From Actinokineospora sp. NBRC 105648 (GTDB lineage: Bacteria > Actinomycetota > Actinomycetes > Mycobacteriales > Pseudonocardiaceae), in NCBI RefSeq assembly GCF_030269645.1, contig NZ_BSTR01000013.1:1-64000 (forward strand): DNA of 64,000 nucleotides. Direction: 5' to 3'. Shown here piece by piece: positions 8,085 to 18,100 of this stretch. Position 1 is the stretch's first letter; every line of letters starts with the position of its first letter. The position numbers were made by a program, and so were the translations under genes. The notes under the pieces are model-generated. The model worked only from the letters and a program-made list of their open reading frames with translations. It had not been told where the DNA came from and did not search any database.

Positions 8085-9140
8085 ATGGCCCACCCGCTCA
8101 GGGGTGGTGCCGTGCTCGCGACCGCCACGCTGCTGTGGGCCTGCACGGCTCCGGCCGCGCCAGCGGTCACGGCACCCGGCACCACAACACCCACCACCCC
8201 GACACCCACCACCGCGACCCCTGCGGGCTCGACCCCCGCCGGCTCGAGCACCACCACCCCGCCGTGGTCGAACCCGGCGCAGACCACCTCGTACAGCACC
8301 GTCCCGGCGGGGTTCTCGCTGACGGTGAGTCCCACCAGGATCGTGGTCGGACCGCAGGAGAGCACGGGCACGCACGAGGTCCTGGTGGTCAACCGGGGGC
8401 AGGCCCGGGCCACCGTCACCGTGCAGGAGCGCGACTTCGTCGGCGGTGCCGACGGCTCGCTGGTGTTCCAGGAGCGGGCGCCGTACTCGGCCTCGGAGTG
8501 GGTCGCGGTGAGCCCGACGACCTTCGACCTGGGACCGGGCACCAGCCAGGTGGTGCGCGCCGCGGTCGCGGTGCCCCCCGCGCCGGAGCCGGGCGACCAC
8601 CAGGTCGCGCTGGTCTTCCTGGTCGAGGCCGGGGTCACCGAGGCCAACGTCCGGGTCAACCGGGGGGTGGCCACGCCGATCTACATCACCGTGTCCGGGC
8701 CCGCGCACGACTTCAGCACGATCACCGACCTGGCCGCGCCCGGCTTCGTGCTCGACGGGCCGGTGCGGCTCTCGGCCAAGGTCCACGACGAGGGCACCGT
8801 GCACCGCGACTTCCGCGGCCCCACCGCCCTGCGGGTGAGCGCGTCGGGCGAGAGCGCGACGTTCCCGGACTTCACCGTGCTGCGCGGCGGCACCCGCGAC
8901 ATCAGCACCGACTGGGAGCCGCCGCTGTTCTGCGTGTGCTACCCCAGCGTCACGGTCACCAACGCCAACGGGGTCACCCGCACGGTGCAGGCCCAGGTGG
9001 TGGTGGTCCCGCTGCACCTGATCGGCGTCGTGCTCGGCGCGCTGCTGGTCCTGTGGCTGGCCTACCGGCTGGCCCGGCGCCGCTACCGCGCGGCGGTGGC
9101 CACGGCGGCGGCCAGGGTGAACGAGTCGGGCGATGCGTAG
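8085..9140 (+). CDS. DUF916/WxL-interacting-like membrane-anchored surface protein
   Basis: 351 residues: N-terminal export signal, a Thr/Pro-rich low-complexity linker (about 30-70), then an Ig-like domain beginning LTVSPTRIVVGPQ with strands resembling DUF916 (WxL protein peptidoglycan-interaction domain). A second beta domain follows (about 215-300), then one membrane helix (about 306-328) and a basic cytosolic tail. A possible lipobox-like LWAC lies in the signal region. The ATG at 8085 has no clear ribosome-binding site; a GTG at 8112 with AGGGG upstream is an alternative but would remove the positive N-region. It ends 8 bp inside the start of the giant gene. By analogy with WxL operons it may hold the other exported proteins at the cell envelope, which is inferred. 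Confidence 0.68.
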   Translation: MAHPLRGGAVLATATLLWACTAPAAPAVTAPGTTTPTTPTPTTATPAGSTPAGSSTTTPPWSNPAQTTSYSTVPAGFSLTVSPTRIVVGPQESTGTHEVLVVNRGQARATVTVQERDFVGGADGSLVFQERAPYSASEWVAVSPTTFDLGPGTSQVVRAAVAVPPAPEPGDHQVALVFLVEAGVTEANVRVNRGVATPIYITVSGPAHDFSTITDLAAPGFVLDGPVRLSAKVHDEGTVHRDFRGPTALRVSASGESATFPDFTVLRGGTRDISTDWEPPLFCVCYPSVTVTNANGVTRTVQAQVVVVPLHLIGVVLGALLVLWLAYRLARRRYRAAVATAAARVNESGDA

Positions 9141-12100
9141 GGCGACTGCCCTGACCGCGGCCGCGGCGCTGGTGGCCGGGGTGGTGGGCGCCGTGGTCGG
9201 CGGGGTCTCCCCCGGCACCGCCCGCGCGGCGGGCACCACCCTGTTCGACAACTCTTTCGCCTACAACACCATCGCCGCGGGCGGCACCGGCACGGTCACC
9301 GTGCCCACTCCGGTCGGCGGGGTCAACGCCGCCTGCCTGACCGCGACCGGCAACCTGCTCACCGGGCCGGTGACCAGCTGCCTGGGCACCACCGACGCCA
9401 ACGGCGCGGGCAAGCTCCGGCTCACCTCGGCGGCGGTCACCCAGGCGGGGTCGGTGTTCGGCGCGACCAGCTTCCCCACGTCCAACGGCCTGGACATCAC
9501 CTTCAACACCTACCAGTACGGCGGCACCGGGGCCGACGGCATCTCGTTCGTGCTGGCCGCGGTCGACCCGGCGAACCCGGTCATCCCGACCACCATCGGC
9601 CCCAACGGCGGCTCGCTGGGCTACTCCTCGAGCGCGGGGACCGTCGGCCTGCCCAACGGCTACCTGGGCATCGGCCTGGACGTCTACGGCAACTTCAGCT
9701 CGCCGAGCTTCCAGGGCTCCGGCTGCGCCAACCCCACCTACATCAGCGCCGCGGTCGCGGGGGCGATCGTGGTGCGCGGCCCGGGCAACGGCACGGTCGG
9801 CTACTGCGGGCTGACCACCACCTACGCCGGGACCACCGCGTCCCGGGTCACGCTGCGCGCCTCGACCAGGGCGGCCTCGGTGGTGCCGGTGCAGGTGCTG
9901 ATCAACCCGACCACGGTGGCCTACACCTCGGCCACCGGCGTCTCGGTCGCGGGCAACTCCTACAAGGTCGTCGCCACCCCGGTCGGCGGCACCGCCAAGA
10001 CGCTCACCGGCACCTTGCCGACCGTCTCGTCCACGCTGTACCCCTCGAGCAGCTGGCTCACCGCCTCCGGGGTGCCCAAGCAGCTCGCGTTCGGCTTCGC
10101 GGGCTCGACCGGCGCGGTCACCGACGTGCACGAGATCGGCAACGTCAAGGGCCTCAGCGCCAACCCGGTCCCCCAGCTCACGGTGAGCACGACCAGCTAC
10201 TCGCCCGCCACCGCCACCGCGGGCGGTCCGGTCACCTACACCGTCTCCGCCGGTGTGCTCGCGGGCGCCGACGAGGCGAGCGCGGTCTCGGTCACCCAAA
10301 CGCTGCCCGCGGGCGTGAAACCGCTGGGCGCCTACGGTTCCGGCTGGACCTGTGCGACCCCGGTGGGCCAGTCGGTCACCTGCACCACGACGGCCACCTC
10401 GATCGCCAACGGCACGACCCTGCCCAACATCACCGTCGTCGGGGTCGCCACCACCAGCGTCACCGCGGCCACCGTGCAGAGCGGGTCACCGTCCACTGTG
10501 TCCTCTTCGGACGGCAGCCCGGCGACCGACACCACGACCACGGCGGGCACCCTGGCGACCACGCCGTCCGGGCTGGCGCTCAGCCCGGCGACCGGGTCGG
10601 TGTCCGGCGGCGGGAACGTCACGATCACCGGCTCGAACATCACCAACGCCACCGCGATCGAGATCGGCACCACGGCCGAGCAGCAGGCGGGTACCCCGGT
10701 CACGCTGTTCCCCTGCACCGCCACAGTGACCACGGGGTGCTTCACCGTCTCGGGCAGCACGTTGGTGATCAACGGGATGCCCGCGCGGGCGTCGGTGGGC
10801 GCGGTGAACGTCACCGTGGTCACCCAGGGCGTGGCCAACTCGGTCGCCTACACCTATGTGGACAAACCCGCGACGCCCGCGGCGCCCACCGCCACCGCGG
10901 GTGTCACCAGCGCCACGGTCACCTGGACGGCGCCCGCCACCAATGGCAGCCCGATCACCGGCTACGTCGTCACGCCCTACCTGAACGGCGTGGCGCAGAC
11001 ACCGGTGAACTACGACGCGTCGGCCACGACACGCACCCTCACGGGCCTCACCGCGGGTGGGAACTACACCTTCACCGTCGCGGCGGTCAACGCGTACGGC
11101 ACGTCAGCGGCCAGCCCGCTGTCCAACACCGTGGTGCCCTACACGGTGCCCACCGCGCCGACGATCACCGCGGCGAGCGCGGGCGACGCGCAGGCCACCC
11201 TCACCTGGACCGCGCCGACCAGCAACGGCGGCAGCGCGATCACCGGCTACGTGGTCACCCCGTACATCAACGGTGTCGCCCAGGCACCGCAGACGTTCAG
11301 CGGCACCGCGCTCACCCAGACCGTCACCGGCCTGACGCCTGGCACGGCGTACACGTTCACCGTCGCCGCGCAAAACGCCGCCGGGACCGGGCCGCCGTCG
11401 AGCTTCTCCGCCTCGGTCACCCCCAACCGCTCCCCCAGCCTGACCTTCGCCAACCCGGCGTCCGGCGAGGTCGGCGTCGCCTACAGCACGACGTTCACCG
11501 TCACCGACGGCACCGCGCCGTTCACCTGGTCCATCCCGAGCGGCGCGCTCCCGCCCGGCCTCACGCTCAACACCTCGACGGGCGTCCTGAGCGGCACCCC
11601 GACCACGGCGGGCAGTTACACCTTCACCGTCCAGGTCACCGACGCCAGCGGCCAGACCGCGACCAAGTCGGTGACGATCGTGATCGCCGCCCAGCCCACC
11701 ATGACCTTCACCCCGCCCGCCGGTGAGGTTGGCGTCGCCTACACGACGCAGCCCACCGTCACCGGCGGCACCAGCCCGATCACCTACGCGGTCACCGCGG
11801 GCAGCCTCCCGGGCGGGCTCACGCTCAACACCTCGACCGGCGTGGTCAGCGGGACGCCCACGACGGCGGGCAGCTACACCTACACCCTCACCGCGACCGA
11901 CGCGTTCAACCAGACCGCCGCCAAGACGGTGACCGTCGCGATCGCCGCACGGCCAACGCTGAGCACCGCGACGCCACCCGCACCGCAGGTGGGCGTCGCC
12001 TACAGCACCTCGTTCGACGTCACCGGCGGCACGGCGCCGTACTCGTGGGCGCTCACCGCGGGCAGCCTGCCGCCCGGGCTGACGCTCAACACCGCCACCG

Positions 12101-15100
12101 GGGTGCTCTCCGGGACGCCGACCACCACGGGGACGTACTCGTTCAGCGTCACCGTGATCGACGCCTTCGGGCAGACCGCGACCAAGGCGGTCACGCTGAC
12201 CGTCGGCGCGGGTCCGATCGTGATCACCAAGACCGCCAACACGTCCTCGGCCGCGGTGGGCAGCACGGTGGCCTACACGATCACCGTGGCCAACACCGGC
12301 TCGACGGCGTTCACCGGGGTCACCCTGTCCGACCCGCTCGGCGGCGTGCTCGACGACGCCACCTACAGCGGCAACGCCACCGCGACCAGCGGCACGCTGA
12401 CGTACTCGTCGTCCACCCTGGGCTGGACGGGCAACGTCGCCGCGGGCGCCACCGTCGTGATCAGCTACTCCGTCGCGGTCAGCAACCCGGGCACCGGCAA
12501 CAAGATCCTGGCCAACACGGTGTCATCGTCCACTTTGGGCACGAACTGCCCCAGCGGCGGGGCCGACACCCGGTGCACCGCGACGGTCACCGTGCCCGGC
12601 CTGAACATCGTCAAGTCCGCCGACGTCTCCAGCACCACCCCGGGCGGCACGGTCCGCTACACGATCACCGCCACCAACACCGGCCAGACCGCCTTCGCCG
12701 CCGCCACCTTCACCGACGGACTCGCGGGTGTGCTCGACGACGCGAGCTACAACGGCGACGGCACAACCACTTCCGGCAGCGTGTCGTTCACCAGCCCGAA
12801 CCTCACCTGGACCGGCCCGCTCGCGATCGGCGCGAGCACCACGGTCAGCTACTCGGTCACGGTCAACAACCCCGACACCGGCGACAAGGCGCTCACCGGC
12901 ACGGTGACCTCGCCGACCGCGGGCAGCTCGTGCCCGAGCGCCGCCCCGGCCGCGCAGTGCACCTCGACGGTCACCGTGCTCGTCCCGGCGCTGTCGATCA
13001 CCAACACGGCCAACACCACGAGCACCACCCCCGGCGGCACGGTGTCCTACACGGTCACCCTGGCCAACACCGGGCAGACCGCCTACACCGGCACGAGTGT
13101 CGCGATCGGACTGTCCGGCGCCCTGGACGACGCCATCTACGGCGGCGGTGCGAGCGCCACCAGCGGCAGCCTCGCCTACAGCGCGCCGACGCTCACCTGG
13201 ACCGGGAACATCCCGATCGGCGGCACGGTCACCATCACCTACGCGCTCACCGCCCGCTCCCCCGCCCCGGGCGACAAGACGATCACCACGGTGGTGTCGT
13301 CGGGCGCGGCGGGCAGCGCGTGCCCGGCGGGCAGCGCGAACTCCGCGTGCACCAGCAACGTCCAGGTACTCATCCCGGGCCTCACGATCACAAAGGCCGC
13401 TGACTCGGCGACCACCACGCCGGGTGCCACCGTCCGCTACACCATCGCGGTCACCAACTCCGGCCAGACGCCCTACACGGGCGCCGCGCTGAGCGACCAG
13501 CTCACCGGCGTCCTCGACGACGCCACCTACAACGGCGACGCGGCGGCCACCAGCGGCAGTGTCTCCTACAGCGCGCCAACGCTTTCCTGGACGGGGAACC
13601 TGGCCGTGGGCGCCACCGCGACGATCACCTACTCGGTCGCGGTGAAGTCCCCGGCCACCGGCGACAAGACGATGACCAACACCGCCACCTCAACCGCGGC
13701 GGGCAGCACTTGCCCGACGGGCTCGCCGGGCGCCCAGTGCACCAGCACCGTCGCGGTCCTGATCCCGGCGCTGACCTTCGCGGTCACCCCGGACGCGACC
13801 ACGACCACGCCGGGTTCGACGGTCAAGCACACCGTGTCGGTCACCAACAGCGGCCAGACCACCTACACCAACCTGGCCGTCACGGTGGATCTCAACGGCG
13901 CCACCGACGACGCGACCTACGACAACGACGCCGCCGTCAGCACCGGCAGCCTGGTCAACAACGGCGACGGCACCGCCACCTGGACGCTGAGCCTGGCCCC
14001 GGGCGCGGCGGCCAACCTGACGCTCACCACCACGGTGAACAACCCGGACACCGGCGACAAGGTGCTGCGGGTGGCGGCCTACAGCACGGCGGCGGGCAGC
14101 CCGTGCGCGGCGGGCTCGACCAGTTCGTCCTGCCGGGACACCGTGACCGTGCTGGTGCCGGGGCTGACGATCACCAAGTCCGCCAACGCGAGCGCGGTCA
14201 CCCCGGGTGACCCGGTGACCTACACGGTGTCGGTGGTGAACTCCGGCCAGACCACCTACTCCCCCGCCGCGTTCACCGACGACCTCACCACCGTGCTCAC
14301 CGACGCGGTCTACACCGGCAACGCCACCGCCACCACCGGTGCGGTGTCCTACTCCGCGCCAGTGTTGTCCTGGAGCGGCACCCTGGCGCCGGGGGCGACC
14401 GCGACGATCACCTACGCCGTGGCGGTCCGCGACCCGGACCCCGGTGACAAGCGCCTGATCAACACGATCGTCTCCAGCGCACCCGGCAACAACTGCCCCG
14501 CGGGCGGCACCGACGCGCGGTGCACGGCCACGGTGAGCGTCCTGGTACCCGCCCTCACGATCACCAGCACCGCGGGCAGCGCCACCACTGTCCCGGGGGC
14601 CACGCTCAGCAAGACCATCACCGTCACCAACTCCGGCGCGACGCCCTACACCGACGCGGCGTTCACCGACGCGCTGGCGGGAACCCTGGACGACGCGGAC
14701 TACAACGGCGACGCCGCCGCCTCCACCGGCACGGTGTCCTACGCGGGTGGTGTGCTGAGCTGGTCGGGCAACCTGGCCGTCGGCGCCTCGGCGACGATCA
14801 CCTACACGGTCGCTGTGCACCCGGCCGACGGCGGCGACAACCTGGTGAAGGACACCGTCACCTCGAGCACCCGGGGCGTGAACTGCACGTCCGGCAACAC
14901 CGACAGCAGATGCGGCTCGACCGTCCCGGTGGCCAGACTCGTCCTCCAGCAGTCCTATCAGGACACCTCGACCACCCCCGGCGCGGTCGTCCGGCTCAAC
15001 GCGACGTTCACCAACACCGGCAAGGTGGCCTACACCGGGATCACGGTGTCGAGCCCCAGCGCGGACACCCTCGACGACGCGATCGCCAACGGCGACCAGG

Positions 15101-18100
15101 CCGCCACCTCGGGCACGCTGTCGCTGGGCGCGAGCGCGATCAGCTGGACCGGCGACATCCCGGTCGGCGGCACGGTGTCGGTCACCGGCACGCTGACCGT
15201 CAAGAACCCCGACACCGGCAACAAGCTGCTCACCGGCACGATGAACTCGACCGCGCCGGGCAACAACTGTCCTACTGGGACGACCGACACCCGGTGCACC
15301 GCCGCGCTGCCGGTGCTCGTCCCGGGGCTGACCCTGACCAAGGCGGCCAACACCACCACCGCGGTCCCCGACGGCACAGTGAGCTACACGGTCACCGTCA
15401 CCAACAGCGGCCAGACCGCGCAGACCGGCGCCGCGTTCACCGACTCGCTCTCCGCCGTGCTGGACGACGCCACGTACAACAACAACGGCGCGGCGACGAC
15501 CGGCACGGTGTCGTTCGCCTCGGAAACCCTTTCCTGGAGCGGAAGCCTGGCCGTGGGCGCCGTCGCGACGATCACCTACTCGGTCACGGTCAACACCAAC
15601 GGCACCGGCGACAAGACCCTGACCAACTCGGTCAGCTCGACCAACGCGGGCAGCACCTGCCCGCCCGCGAGCGGCAACACCGCGTGCACCAGCACCGTCG
15701 CCGTGCTCACCCCGGCGCTGACCCTGGTCAAGACCGCGGACCTGCCCAACGCCACGCTCGGGTCGACGGTCACCTACACGATCAGGGCCACCAACACCGG
15801 GCAGACGGCCTACGCCTCGGCCGCCTTCACCGACCCGCTGGCCGCCGTGCTCGACGACGCGGTCTACAACAACAACGCCACCGCCACCGCGGGCACCGTC
15901 TCCTACGCGAGCGGCGTGCTGAGCTGGTCCGGCCCGCTGGCGCTGGGCGCCGCGGCGACGATCACCTACACGGTCACCATCCGCAACCCGGACCCCGGCA
16001 ACCAGTCGATGACCAACACCGTCGTCTCCACCACCCAGGGCGCCAACTGCGCCTCGGGGAGCACCGACGGCCGGTGCACCGCGACCGTGGCGGTCACCAA
16101 CGCGACCAGCCTGACGCTGACCAAGACGGCCGACGTCACCGCGACCACCGCCGGGCAGCGGGTGACCTATACGGTCAAGGTGGTCAACGCCAGCATCCTG
16201 CCGGTGCTCAGCGCCGACTTCAGCGACCCGCTAGCCGACATCGTCGACGACGCCACCTACAACAACGACGCGGTCGTCTCGGCGGGCACGATCACCTACT
16301 CCGGCACCACGCTGTCCTGGGCGGGTTCCGTGGGCGCGCTGAGCACGGTCACCGCGACGTACTCGGTCACCACCAAGGCGGTGCCCACCGGCAACCAGAT
16401 CCTGACCGGGCGAGTCGTCTCCACGGCGTTGCTCTCCAGCAATAACTGCCTGTCCACCAGCACGGACCCGCGCTGCGTCAGCACCATCCCGGTCGCGAGC
16501 CTGCGGATCCAGCAGGCCTACACCGAGACCTCGACCACCCCCGGCTCCACGGTGCACCTCACCGCGACGTTCACCAACACCGGGCAGTACGCCTACAACG
16601 GCATCTCGATCACCAGCCCGACCGCCGACACCCTCGACGACGCGATCCCCGGCGAGCAGTCGGTCAGCTCCGGGACGCTGGTGCTGTCCGCCACCGCGAT
16701 CACCTGGACCGGCGACATCCCGGTCGGCGCCACGATCACGCTCACCGGCGAGCTGACCGCCAAGGACCCGCCGACCGGCAACAGGCTGCTCACCGGAACC
16801 CTCCAGTCCACCGCGCTGGGCAACAACTGTCCTACTGGGACGATGGACACCCGTTGCACGGCAACGGTCCCGGTGCTCATCCCCGGCCTGACGATCACCA
16901 AGAGCGCGGACACCACGTTCGTCGTCCCCGGCGGCACGGCGGGTTTCACGATCACCATCCGCAACTCGGGCCAGACGCCCTACACCGGCGCCTCGGTCAC
17001 CGACGTCCTCTCCGGGCTGCTCGACGACGCGGTCTACAACAACAACGCGGTCGCTACCTCGGGCGCGGTGGTCTACACGAGCCCGAACCTGGTCTGGACC
17101 GGCAACCTGGCCGTTGGCGCGACCGCCACGGTCACCTACTCGGCCACCGCGCGGAACCCGGCCACCGGCGACAAGACCATGGTCAACCCGGTTTTCTCGA
17201 CCACCGTCGGCAGCACCTGCCCACCCGCCAGCGGGGACGCGGCCTGCCGCACCACGGTCGCCGTGCTGACCCCGGCGCTGACCATCACGTCGTCGGCCGG
17301 GACCAGCTCGGCGATCCCCGGGCAGACGGTCGCCTACAGCGTCACCGCGACCAACACCGGCCAGACCGCCTACGGCGCGGCCACCTTCAGCGTCCCGCTG
17401 GCCGACGTGCTCGACGACGCCACCTACCCCGGCGGCGCGACCGCGAGCTCCGGCACGGTCACCGTCACCGGCCAGACGCTCACCTGGACCGGCCCGCTGG
17501 CCACCGGCGCGGCGGCGACGATCACCTACCCGGTGGTGGTGAACAACCCGGACACCGGCAACCACCGGCTCACCCAGACCGTGGTGTCGACCAGCCAGGG
17601 CAGCACCTGCCCGACGGGCGGGACCGACCCCCGGTGCACGACCTCGGTGCCGGTGGCCGGGCTGACGATCACCAACGTGGCGAGCACCGCCACCACCAAA
17701 CCCACCTCGGTGGTGAGCTACACGGTGACCCTGGCCAACTCCGGCCAGACGCCGTACACCGGGATCACCGTCGACGCGGCCTTCGCCGGTGCCCTCGACG
17801 ACGCCGACTACAACGGCGACGCCGCCACCAGCTCCGGCAGCCTGCTGCTGATCGCCGAGACCGGCACGGTGCGCTGGACCGGCGACCTCCCGGTCGGCGG
17901 CAGCGTGGTGATCACCGGGTCGGTGACGGTCAAGTACCCCGAGCCGGGCGACAAGGTGCTCAGCACCGTGGTGACCACGGCGGCGGCCGGGAGCAACTGC
18001 CCGACCGGCGGCGCGGACACCCGGTGCCGCACCAGCGTCACGGTGCTCACCCCGGCGCTGACCATCACCAAGTCGGCCGACACCACCACGACCACGCCGG